Source: Jatrophihabitans sp. GAS493
GTDB lineage: Bacteria > Actinomycetota > Actinomycetes > Mycobacteriales > Jatrophihabitantaceae
Length of the DNA stretch: 64,000 nt
Direction of reading: 5' to 3'
Assembly (NCBI RefSeq): GCF_900230215.1
Contig: NZ_LT907982.1
Span: 3,953,568 to 4,017,567 of the forward strand
Within the stretch, counting starts at the first letter, position 1; each line of letters opens with the position of its first letter. The notes under the pieces were generated by a model that ran no database searches, had not been told where the DNA came from, and saw only the letters and a list, made by a program, of their open reading frames with translations. Below are positions 25,359 to 32,799 of the stretch, piece by piece. The position numbers and the translations under genes were made by a program.

Positions 25359-26834
25359 TTACTCGGATTCGTCCCCGACGACGGTACCAGCGGCGACGAG
25401 GGCGAGCGCTGGATGTGACATGGCTGCCTGCTCCTGCTGGTGGGAGTCCCGGACCACGTTCAGCTTGGGAATGAGCAGTCCGGCGAGGGTCGCGAGCACC
25501 AGTGAGATGGCCAGCAGCGCAAAGCCCGCGGTGTAGCCCGACTCCGCCGGCAGGCCGCTCGGCAGCGTGTTCGCGGTGACGACACTGGCCACGACGGCGG
25601 CACCGATCGAACCGCCGATGGTGCGGATATTGGCGTTCATGCCGCTGGCCACACCGGTCTGGTGGGACGGGACGGCGTCCACGATGATGCTCGACATCGA
25701 CGAGAAGGCCAGCCCGAAGCCAGCACCCAGCAGCGCCATGGCGAGCAGAATCTCCCAGACCTGGTCATGGGCAAAGGCCAGGATCAGGAACGGCGGAACG
25801 CTGATGGCCGATCCCGAGACGAGCACCGCCTTGGCCCCGAAACGACCCGACAACGGCCCGGAGATCGATCCGCAGATGAACATCGCCACCGTCATGGGCA
25901 GCACCAGCACGCCGGAGAGCGTGATGCTGGCGGTGAAGCCATAGCCGGCGGTGGCCGGCGTCTGGACGAACTCGGGGATGAACGCGAAGGTGCAGTAGAG
26001 ACCGACACCGAAGAGGAAGGCGACCAGGTTCGTGGTCCAGACGGCCGGGATACGCATCATCTTCATGTCGATGAGCGGCTGCTCCGAATGCAGCTCGAGC
26101 GCCACCCAGGCCACAGCCAGCACGACGGCGGCGATGAGCAGTCCGATGACGGCCGGCGAACCCCAGCCCCAGGCCGGCGCCTGGCTGACGGCGACCAGCA
26201 GAGCCACCAGCCAGCCCGACATCAGGATCGCCGCGCCCCAGCTGATCCGACCCGGCGTACGCACCGGCGACTCCGGAACGACGAAGTGGGTCGTGACGGC
26301 GACCACGATGACGATCGCCGCAGGGATCCAGAAGAGCCAGTGGTAGTTCAGCGTGTTCACGATCGGGCCGGCCAGCACGAGCCCGAGCCCACCACCGACG
26401 GCCAGCAGAGCGGCGATGACACCGACCGCGCCGGCCACCTTCTCACGCGGGAACTCGTCGCGGATGATGCCGAAGGAGAGCGGGATGATGCCACCGCCCG
26501 CTCCCTGGATGGCCCGGGCGATGATCATCACGCCGATGGAGCCCGCGACCGCGGCGAGGACCGAGCCGACAGCCAGCGCCACCAGGACACCGACCAGCAC
26601 CTTCTCCTTGCCCACCATGTCGCCGATACGCCCGAGGATCGGGGTGCAGATCGACGCCGACAGCAGATAGGCGGTGAGGACCCAGGTGACGTTGTTCTGC
26701 GTTGTGTGCAGATCGCTCTGCAGCAGGGGCAGCACCGGCGAGACCAGCGACTGCAGCAGCGAGTACGCCGCTACGCCGAGCGCGAGGACGACGAAGGTCA
26801 CTTGGTAGCGGTTACGTTTGGCGGCGGCGGCCAT
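25359..26834 (-). CDS. MFS drug exporter, DHA2/EmrB type
   Basis: A 491-aa transporter with about 14 hydrophobic helices. The DHA2 features are visible: WVLTAYLLSASICTPILGRIGDMVGKEKVL (motif A), RAIQGAGGGIIPLSFGIIRDEFP and GVIAALLAVGGGLGLVLAGPI (motif C, antiporter). The ATG at 26834 follows a GGAGATTGAAGAG stretch. It probably exports a toxic compound under control of the TetR gene behind it. The 164-base gap upstream (26835-26998) has an imperfect inverted repeat at 26884-26907 that could be an operator. Confidence 0.92.
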   Translation of the reverse strand: MAAAAKRNRYQVTFVVLALGVAAYSLLQSLVSPVLPLLQSDLHTTQNNVTWVLTAYLLSASICTPILGRIGDMVGKEKVLVGVLVALAVGSVLAAVAGSIGVMIIARAIQGAGGGIIPLSFGIIRDEFPREKVAGAVGVIAALLAVGGGLGLVLAGPIVNTLNYHWLFWIPAAIVIVVAVTTHFVVPESPVRTPGRISWGAAILMSGWLVALLVAVSQAPAWGWGSPAVIGLLIAAVVLAVAWVALELHSEQPLIDMKMMRIPAVWTTNLVAFLFGVGLYCTFAFIPEFVQTPATAGYGFTASITLSGVLVLPMTVAMFICGSISGPLSGRFGAKAVLVSGSAISVPPFLILAFAHDQVWEILLAMALLGAGFGLAFSSMSSIIVDAVPSHQTGVASGMNANIRTIGGSIGAAVVASVVTANTLPSGLPAESGYTAGFALLAISLVLATLAGLLIPKLNVVRDSHQQEQAAMSHPALALVAAGTVVGDESE

Positions 26835-26998
26835 CTCTTCAATCTCCAGTCGGCACAGAACCGGAGTGTGGTATCCGGAAACTTAACTGATCCTATCGAG
26901 ATAAGCGGAGCTCTCCCTCCGCCTGAGCGGACTGAAAGCGGAATCACAACCCCCCGGCTGGGGTGCTGGCCTGCTCGCGGGGCGGCCTCGTCTCGAGT

Positions 26999-27901
26999 TT
27001 AATAGGCGACCGGGCGCTCAGAGATCACCGAGTGCTCCCAATCGGCCAGCAGCGCGCGGATCGCGGAGACCAACGCGAGTGGCTGATCGAGCATCACCGC
27101 ATGCCCGGCCGTCGGGATCTCAATAACCGGGGCGATCCGGCCCAGGCGGTCATACATCGCCTCGGTGAGGTCCTCGGTTGCGAGGCCGAGCTCGGCGCGG
27201 AAGAGCGCGACCCGACATTCGAGACGGTTCAGAGTAGCCAAGCTCATAGCGGTCCGGCGGAAGACCTGCGGGTCGAATTTCCAGGCCCAGCCGCCGTCCA
27301 TTGGACGCACCGAATTCTCCGCGATATGCGCCTTGACGTAGTCCAGCATGACGTCCTGGTCGGGCACCGGGCGGAACCGGGCCACGGCGGCCTCGCGGCT
27401 CGGATAGATCTTCAGGGGACCGAACGCGCCCCGGCGACGCGCAGCTTCGTCCTCCGGCGTCAAGTCCCAGACCGGTGAGTCGATGGTCATGATTCCGGCG
27501 ATCTGCGAGCCGGCCAGGGTGGCGGCGGTCAGCGCCACGAAGCCGCCCATGCTGTGCCCGATGATGATCGGCTTGCTTCTGATACCGGCCTCGGCGCCGA
27601 CGGCCAATACCTCACGCGCCCAGGATTCGAGGGCGTAGTCGGACCGCCGACCGCTGTCGCCGTGCCCGGAGAGGTCGATCGCCACGACCCGAAGATGCCG
27701 GCTCAGTAGTGGCGCGACGTGATCCCACCACTGGGCATGGGCCGCGCCCCCGTGAACCAGGATCAACCCTTTCGATCCGGCGGGTCCCCAGGCTCGGTAG
27801 TTGATCTCGACACCGTCGACCTGAAAGCGGCCGACCTCGGCCTCGTCGGCCAGGGCCTGGCGGAACCAGCTCGGCACCTCGTCGGCTTTTACAAAACTCA
27901 T
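26999..27901 (-). CDS. Alpha/beta hydrolase
   Basis: A 300-aa cytoplasmic hydrolase: oxyanion loop LILVHGGAAHAQWWDHV, AIDLSGHGDSGRRSDY, nucleophile elbow IIIGHSMGGFVALTAA and the C-terminal histidine in IPTAGHAVMLDQP. The closest general type is the 2-hydroxymuconic semialdehyde hydrolase/haloalkane-like group; no substrate can be named. The ATG at 27901 (MSFVKADEVPSWF) is chosen over the open frame to 28156, which would overlap the divergent reductase. It is divergent with the aldo-keto reductase. Confidence 0.88.
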   Translation of the reverse strand: MSFVKADEVPSWFRQALADEAEVGRFQVDGVEINYRAWGPAGSKGLILVHGGAAHAQWWDHVAPLLSRHLRVVAIDLSGHGDSGRRSDYALESWAREVLAVGAEAGIRSKPIIIGHSMGGFVALTAATLAGSQIAGIMTIDSPVWDLTPEDEAARRRGAFGPLKIYPSREAAVARFRPVPDQDVMLDYVKAHIAENSVRPMDGGWAWKFDPQVFRRTAMSLATLNRLECRVALFRAELGLATEDLTEAMYDRLGRIAPVIEIPTAGHAVMLDQPLALVSAIRALLADWEHSVISERPVAY

Positions 27902-27986
27902 AGGTTTGTTATACCAACTGACAACGCACGGACCAGCCCCGATAGTGTCGGCAGTAGCTAGGTTCACAACGTTCGGGGAGACCGCG

Positions 27987-28958
27987 ATGAAGTATCTCAA
28001 GCTTGGTTCGACTGGCCTCGACGTCTCGGCAATCTGCCTGGGCTGCATGAGTTTCGGCAGCGCGCAGGCCGGCAACCACGCCTGGACGCTGGACGAAGAG
28101 ACGAGTCGCCCATTCATCAAGCAGGCCCTCGACGCCGGCATCAACTTCTTCGACACGGCGAACGTCTACTCGGCCGGTACGAGCGAAGAGATCGTCGGCC
28201 GAGCACTGCTCGACTACGCCGATCGCGACGAGATCGTGCTGGCGACCAAGGTCCACGGACGCATGCGCCCCGGGCCGAACGGAGCCGGCCTCTCCCGCAA
28301 GGCCATCCTGGCCGAACTCGACGCGAGCCTGCGCCGGTTGGGCACCGACTACATCGACCTGTACCAGATCCACCGCTTCGACTACGACGTGCCGCTGGAG
28401 GAGACCCTCGAAGCGCTCCACGACGTGGTGAAGTCCGGAAAGGTGCGCTACCTCGGCGCGTCGTCGATGCACGCCTGGCAATTCGCCAAGGCGCTCTACC
28501 TGGCCGACCTCAACGGCTGGACCCGGTTCTCCACCATGCAGAACCACTACAACTTGATCTACCGCGAAGAGGAGCGGGAGATGCTGCCGCTGTGCTACGA
28601 GGAGGGCATCGGGGTTATTCCGTGGAGCCCCCTGGCCCGCGGGCGGTTGACCCGTCCGTGGGATGAGACGACGGCTCGCGGCGACACCGATGAGTTCGGA
28701 AAGTCCCTCTACAGCGAAGGGGATCGCAGCATCGTCGAGCGGGTGGCCGAGGTGGCCGGTGAGCACGGTGTCACACCGGCGCAGATCGCGCTGGCCTGGG
28801 TGTCCCAGAATCCGGCGGTAACCGCGCCGATCATCGGGGCGACCAAGGTCGCACACATCGACGACGCGGTGGCGTCACTGGAGATTGAGCTCAGCGACGC
28901 CCAGACGGCCCGGCTGGAGGAGAACTACACACCCCACCAGGTGGCCGGGTTCCGCTGA
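27987..28958 (+). CDS. Aldo/keto reductase
   Basis: A 323-aa NADPH-dependent oxidoreductase of the YajO/Gcy type. Visible are LGSTGLDVSAICLGCMSFG, FFDTANVYSAGTSEEIVGRAL (catalytic Asp and Tyr), EIVLATKVHG (catalytic Lys), DLYQIHRFD (catalytic His) and the C-terminal cofactor segment TAPIIGATKVAHIDDAV. GGGGAG precedes the ATG at 27987 by 6 bases. It lies divergent to the alpha/beta hydrolase across 85 bases. Confidence 0.95.
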   Translation: MKYLKLGSTGLDVSAICLGCMSFGSAQAGNHAWTLDEETSRPFIKQALDAGINFFDTANVYSAGTSEEIVGRALLDYADRDEIVLATKVHGRMRPGPNGAGLSRKAILAELDASLRRLGTDYIDLYQIHRFDYDVPLEETLEALHDVVKSGKVRYLGASSMHAWQFAKALYLADLNGWTRFSTMQNHYNLIYREEEREMLPLCYEEGIGVIPWSPLARGRLTRPWDETTARGDTDEFGKSLYSEGDRSIVERVAEVAGEHGVTPAQIALAWVSQNPAVTAPIIGATKVAHIDDAVASLEIELSDAQTARLEENYTPHQVAGFR

Positions 28959-28977
28959 TCCACGATTTCAGTGGGCC

Positions 28978-29021
28978 TGACGGCTCATCCAATCGCTGCA
29001 CTTGACGGCTCATCCAATCGC
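28978..29021. repeat. Pair of 19-bp direct repeats over the 3' end of the CheC-like gene
   Basis: The 19-base sequence TGACGGCTCATCCAATCGC occurs at 28978-28996 and again at 29003-29021, six bases apart. The second copy contains the stop codon of the CheC-like gene. It looks like a local duplication of the gene end. Confidence 0.85.
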
Positions 29022-29486
29022 GACGAACGAGATCTTCCCTGTTCCGTAGTTGTCCACGGTGAGGTCGTAGTCGACGCGGTCGAAGTGCTGGTACATGTGC
29101 TTGACGAGCTCGGTCGGAGCCTGCGATAGCGGGAAGTACGGCTCGTTGAGGCGAACTCCCGGGTTACGCGGGTGCTCGAAGACCGCCGATACGACGTTGC
29201 AGACCTCGACCAGATTCTCGATGACGTCGATCCGGACGTCGCGCTCGGCGGCCATCTCCTTGGCCGCCAGCGGCGGAAGCAGGGCGAAGGCGCTACCGAC
29301 GAACGCGGCCGCCTCCGGGCTCCACAGGATCGCCACCTGGTTCTTGGCCTGATCGTCCCAGTACGTCACGATCATGCCCCCGGCGCCGTCGACCGGCGAG
29401 ATCTTGTCGACGGCCGCGATCTCGCAGTCACGACCGATCGTCGCTTCGATGACGTCTTTCACGGACTTGGCGGACGGGAGAAACAT
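29010..29486 (-). CDS. CheC/CheX-like protein, possible CheY phosphatase
   Basis: A 158-aa protein with no strong domain match by eye. The segment RIDVIENLVEVCNVVSAVF has the E-x2-N of the CheC/CheX/FliY motif (D/S-x3-E-x2-N-x22-P), with Glu in place of the first D/S and Pro at 22 residues after the Asn, one short of the rule. It lies last in a chemotaxis operon behind cheY and another CheX-like protein, which supports a role in CheY dephosphorylation. The ATG at 29486 has AAAGGA 7 bases upstream. The assignment is inference. Confidence 0.6.
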   Translation of the reverse strand: MFLPSAKSVKDVIEATIGRDCEIAAVDKISPVDGAGGMIVTYWDDQAKNQVAILWSPEAAAFVGSAFALLPPLAAKEMAAERDVRIDVIENLVEVCNVVSAVFEHPRNPGVRLNEPYFPLSQAPTELVKHMYQHFDRVDYDLTVDNYGTGKISFVAIG

Positions 29487-29570
29487 GGATCAGTCCTTTG
29501 AGGATGTACTGGATGAGCGGGTTTACGGAGGTGTGCTGAGTCGGCCAGAGTCGGCCAGAGTTAGCCGGCC

Positions 29571-29927
29571 TCAGACGCAGGCGGCGATGGCTTCGCGCAG
29601 ATCTTCCGGGGTGAACGGCTTACCCACGAGGAAGGCGGCTCCGGCGTCGGCGGCCTGCTGGCGCATCGCGTCGGAGCGCTCGGAGGTGACGAAACCGAAG
29701 GGGACGTCCGAACCGCGGGCCCGGATGGTGCGCAGCGCCTCGATACCGGTGACGTTGGGCATGTTCCAGTCGGAGAGGACCAGGTCGGGCGAGCCGTTGA
29801 TGACCAGTTCGACGAGCTCAGCGCCGTCGGAGGCCTCGGTCACTTCGCAGTCGAAGCCTCCGTGGCGGAGCGCGCGGACGACGATACGGCGCATGACGGC
29901 GGAATCGTCAGCAACGATTAGGTGCAT
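29571..29927 (-). CDS. CheY-like response regulator
   Basis: A 118-aa single-domain receiver: LIVADDSAVMRRIV with the acidic pair, phospho-acceptor Asp in LVLSDWNMPNVTG, Thr in FVTSE and Lys in FLVGKPFTPEDL. No output domain is present, so it either binds the flagellar switch or acts as a phosphate sink. The ATG at 29927 shares TGATG with the cheX stop; a GTG three bases earlier is also possible. It is the second of two CheY-like proteins in this operon. Confidence 0.92.
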   Translation of the reverse strand: MHLIVADDSAVMRRIVVRALRHGGFDCEVTEASDGAELVELVINGSPDLVLSDWNMPNVTGIEALRTIRARGSDVPFGFVTSERSDAMRQQAADAGAAFLVGKPFTPEDLREAIAACV

Positions 29928-30415
29928 CACAGACCTCCGAGCAGGTGGTTGGACGGAGCCGCTTCCCAGAGGGAGGCGACGATGTGGTGCTCGCCCCAGG
30001 CCATCACGGTGACGGTGCGCAGCTGGGCCGACGGGACAGCCAGCATGTGAGCGTCGATGACGACCTGCGGCAGCGAGAGCGACGAAGGCGACGGCAGCAT
30101 CGACTTGACGTTGCCGCCGACGATGTTGGCCAACTCCCCGACCGCGTCGGCGAGTTCCTCGTCCGGGACCTTGTCCTCGGAGCCGAACATGGTCGAGGCC
30201 ACCGCCGTGCCACAGGCGCGGGTGGTCGCGAGAATCAGCTGCCCCGACCAGCCACCCATGATCGACACGGAGGCGACGACCTCGTTGTGGGTCGGCTTCG
30301 CGGCCGCGGCCTCGTCTTCGATCGGGAGGATCTCCTCGAACATGAACGAGGTCCAGACCGCCGAGATCAGTTCAGCGAGGTCTGCTTTGTTGGGTACTTC
30401 CGCGAGGGAGGTCAT
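29927..30415 (-). CDS. cheX: CheX-like chemotaxis phosphatase
   Basis: A 162-aa protein with the CheC/CheX/FliY phosphatase signature in full: DAVGELANIVGGNVKSMLPS gives D-x3-E-x2-N, followed by the downstream Pro in SLSLPQVV. It should speed the dephosphorylation of CheY-P, filling the place of CheZ. The ATG at 30415 overlaps the first cheY stop by ATGA, and its own end overlaps the second cheY gene. Confidence 0.85.
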   Translation of the reverse strand: MTSLAEVPNKADLAELISAVWTSFMFEEILPIEDEAAAAKPTHNEVVASVSIMGGWSGQLILATTRACGTAVASTMFGSEDKVPDEELADAVGELANIVGGNVKSMLPSPSSLSLPQVVIDAHMLAVPSAQLRTVTVMAWGEHHIVASLWEAAPSNHLLGGL

Positions 30416-30798
30416 GAATGTGCTCCGGCTGGAGTGAGGCCGAGAAGATCCAGCTTCTCGACGATGTCATCGGGGGTAAAGGGCTTGATCACGTACTCAT
30501 GGGCACCGGCGGCGAGGGCACGCACGATCTGGCCGTGCTCACTCTCGGTGGTCACCATCATCAGGGTGACGTCGGAGTACTTCTCAATCGCACGAACGGC
30601 CTTCACGAACTCAAGACCGTTCATGTTCGGCATGTTCCAGTCGATGAGCGCCAACGTCGGCGGCTCCTCGGTGGCGTTGAGCAGGTCGAGTGCCTCCTGG
30701 CCGTCACCAGCTTCGGTGACCTCGAATCCAGCGGTCGTGAGCACTCGCCGAAGGATCATGCGCATGGCGCGTGAATCGTCGATCACCATTGCTTGCAA
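30412..30798 (-). CDS. cheY: Chemotaxis response regulator CheY
   Basis: A 128-aa receiver protein: AMVIDDSRAMRMILRRVL, phospho-acceptor Asp in LALIDWNMPNMNGLEFV, Thr in MMVTTESE and Lys in EYVIKPFTPDDIVEKL. The length and the DWNMP acceptor are typical of flagellar CheY. I start it at the TTG at 30798, because CAGGAG lies 6 bases before it; an ATG at 30789 is the alternative. It is the first gene of the cheY-cheX-cheY-cheC-like operon. Confidence 0.93.
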   Translation of the reverse strand: MQAMVIDDSRAMRMILRRVLTTAGFEVTEAGDGQEALDLLNATEEPPTLALIDWNMPNMNGLEFVKAVRAIEKYSDVTLMMVTTESEHGQIVRALAAGAHEYVIKPFTPDDIVEKLDLLGLTPAGAHS

Positions 30799-30845
30799 GA
30801 CGAACTCCTGGCCTGGCTGACAACCGGGCGTTCCGGCATGCCCTC

Positions 30846-30873
30846 CCATCGGCCGACGGGGTGCCACCTTAAG
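30846..30873 (-). promoter_or_regulatory. Candidate motility-sigma promoter of the cheY operon
   Basis: Minus strand: CTTA at 30873-30870, 16-base spacer, GCCGATGG at 30853-30846. This resembles the FliA-family pattern CTCA-N15/17-GCCGAA with one mismatch in each box. The -35 box overlaps the stop codon region of the EthA-like gene. It lies about 48 bases before the cheY start. Confidence 0.5.
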
Positions 30874-32386
30874 CAAACGGCGACAATCCGATCGCAGATT
30901 CCTGCGCAGGCACCGCGCTGGCCCGGGAGAAGCGAACCTCGTCGGTGATCGACCCCTTGCGCAGCAGCTTCACGTCCCGGAAGTAGTTCTGGTACAGCCG
31001 CCACGGCGCGACCGGCCCCTGCTTCGGCCAGGCGCTCTGCGCCCGCAGCACATAGCCGGACTTGAGGTCGATGATCGGGCCGAGCTCGGCCGGGTCGAGG
31101 TTCTGTGGCGCGATCGGGGTGACGATCTGATACCCGCTGGCATCCATGTACTTCAGTAGCCGCGACACGTAGTGGGCGATGAGATCGGCCTTGAGCGTCC
31201 AGGAGGCGTTCGTGTACCCGATCGTGAGCGCGAAATTCGGTACGCCGGAGAGCATCATGCCCTTGTAGGCGAGCGTGCTGGAGAGATCGACCGGGGCCCC
31301 GTCCACGCTCAGCGTCATACCGCCGATTCCGAGCATGTTCAGGCCGGTCGCGGTGACCACGATGTCGGCCGGCAGCTCGGCACCGGACTTGAGCTTGATT
31401 CCGGTCTTGGTGAAGGCGACGATCCGGTCGGTGACGATCTCGGCGTCCCCGTGGCGGATGGCCCGGAACAGGTCACCATCCGGGACGACGCAGAGGCGCT
31501 GGTCCCACGGCTCATAGTTGGGGGCGAAGTGGGTCTGGACCGCATAGCCTTCGGGGAGCTGACGAGTCACGCCGCGGCGCAGGATCGACTTCATCAACTG
31601 CGGCCGGCGGCGGCTGAGCTGGTAGCTCAGCATGGTGACCAGGACATTCTTACGGCGGACGATTCCATAGGCCCGCTGCGGCGACAGATGCCGGCGCAGC
31701 TTATCGGCGATCGGGTCTTTCGAAGGCAGCGAGATGATGTAGGTCGGCGAGCGCTGCAGCATGGTGACGTGCGCGGCCCGCTCGGCCAGCGACGGGACCA
31801 GAGTCACCGCGGTCGCTCCGCTGCCGATGATCACCACCCGCTTGTCGGTGTAGTCGAGGTCCTCGGGCCAGTGCTGCGGGTGCACGACCTGCCCGGCGAA
31901 CTCATCGACCCCGGCGAACTCAGGGGTATAGCCCTCGTCGTAGCGGTAGTAGCCGGCGCAGACCTGCAGAAACGAGCAACTGATCAGCACCGTCTCGACG
32001 CTGCCGTCGACCGTTGTGCGCTCGGCCGTCACCGTCCAGCGGGCCTCGACCGAGGACCACTCGGCGCTGATCACCCGATGCCGGTAGCGGATCTTCTCCT
32101 CGACGTCGTAGTCGGCCGCGACCTGGCGTATGTAGTTGCGGATCGACTCGCCGTCGGCGATCGCTTTGGCCTCCGTCCACGGACGGAAGTCGTAACCCAG
32201 GGTGAACATATCGGAGTCCGAACGGATACCCGGATAGCGGAAGAGGTCCCAGGTACCCCCCATCGCCTCCCGCGACTCTAGGATTGCGTAACTCTTGCCC
32301 GGGCTGTCGATCTGCAGGTGACAGGCGGCGCCGATGCCGGAGAGACCAGCCCCGACGATGAGCACATCTACCCGCTCGACTGACAT
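30869..32386 (-). CDS. EthA-like flavin-containing (Baeyer-Villiger) monooxygenase
   Basis: A 505-aa FAD/NADPH enzyme closely resembling mycobacterial EthA. Shared blocks are VDVLIVGAGLSGIGAACHLQ (FAD), GGTWDLFRYPGIRSDSDMFTLG, the Baeyer-Villiger fingerprint FAGQVVHPQHWP, VVIIGSGATAVTLVPSLAE (NADPH), MLQRSPTYI, DQRLCVVPDGDLFRAIRHG and LAYKGMMLSGVPN. It should oxidise ketones or thioether/thioamide compounds. AAGGAG precedes the ATG at 32386. Unlike mycobacterial ethA, there is no TetR repressor beside it; it is divergent from the cheA operon. Confidence 0.93.
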   Translation of the reverse strand: MSVERVDVLIVGAGLSGIGAACHLQIDSPGKSYAILESREAMGGTWDLFRYPGIRSDSDMFTLGYDFRPWTEAKAIADGESIRNYIRQVAADYDVEEKIRYRHRVISAEWSSVEARWTVTAERTTVDGSVETVLISCSFLQVCAGYYRYDEGYTPEFAGVDEFAGQVVHPQHWPEDLDYTDKRVVIIGSGATAVTLVPSLAERAAHVTMLQRSPTYIISLPSKDPIADKLRRHLSPQRAYGIVRRKNVLVTMLSYQLSRRRPQLMKSILRRGVTRQLPEGYAVQTHFAPNYEPWDQRLCVVPDGDLFRAIRHGDAEIVTDRIVAFTKTGIKLKSGAELPADIVVTATGLNMLGIGGMTLSVDGAPVDLSSTLAYKGMMLSGVPNFALTIGYTNASWTLKADLIAHYVSRLLKYMDASGYQIVTPIAPQNLDPAELGPIIDLKSGYVLRAQSAWPKQGPVAPWRLYQNYFRDVKLLRKGSITDEVRFSRASAVPAQESAIGLSPFA

Positions 32387-32517
32387 GTCACTCCTTCACT
32401 CGTCAGGAAGAACCACAACGACTCGCCTGGACGGTATCAGGTACTGGCCGTCCACGGAACTGGCGTCGCGGGTCTCTGTGCCGCGCCGGTGACCGCGACG
32501 ATAACTCGTCGGCGCCT

Positions 32518-32545
32518 CTCATATCGTCCCGAGACTGACCGATAG
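32518..32545 (+). promoter_or_regulatory. Candidate motility-sigma promoter of the cheA operon
   Basis: CTCA at 32518-32521, 16-base spacer, ACCGATAG at 32538-32545. The -35 is an exact match to the FliA-family CTCA; the -10 differs at its first base. It ends 47 bases before the start of the 68-aa gene that precedes cheA. Confidence 0.55.
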
Positions 32546-32592
32546 AAGGTGTGTCCGGCACCATCGCGTCTTGATGAGAGAGAAGTTCACGT

Positions 32593-32799
32593 ATGTCGCA
32601 GTCATGCTCGCCCGCTGCAGAACCGCAGGCCGACCAGTACGCCCGTATGGTCACCACTCTCTCGGCTCACCGCGAACTGCTCGCCCTCAACGCGACCCTC
32701 GGCTCCTACCCGTTCCGTAGTGCGCAGTCGAGCCAGACGCCGGACACCTCGTCAACGATGAACAACGATGCGGCCCAGCTCCGCCGCCAGGGGGCCTGA
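32593..32799 (+). CDS. Small protein translationally coupled to cheA, unknown function
   Basis: A 68-aa protein beginning MSQSCSPAAEPQADQYARMV. GAGAGAAG stands before the ATG at 32593, and its TGA overlaps the cheA ATG (TGATG at 32797-32801), a coupling that supports real translation. It has a short helical stretch (YARMVTTLSAHRELLALNATL) and a polar tail. No family recognised. It may act as a leader that couples or meters CheA synthesis. Confidence 0.65.
   Translation: MSQSCSPAAEPQADQYARMVTTLSAHRELLALNATLGSYPFRSAQSSQTPDTSSTMNNDAAQLRRQGA

Noticed and set aside
29487-29570. Separate FliA-like promoter before the CheC-like gene
   Set aside because: GGCCGA occurs twice in the tandem repeat, but no -35-like CTCA is at the right distance; co-transcription with cheY is simpler.
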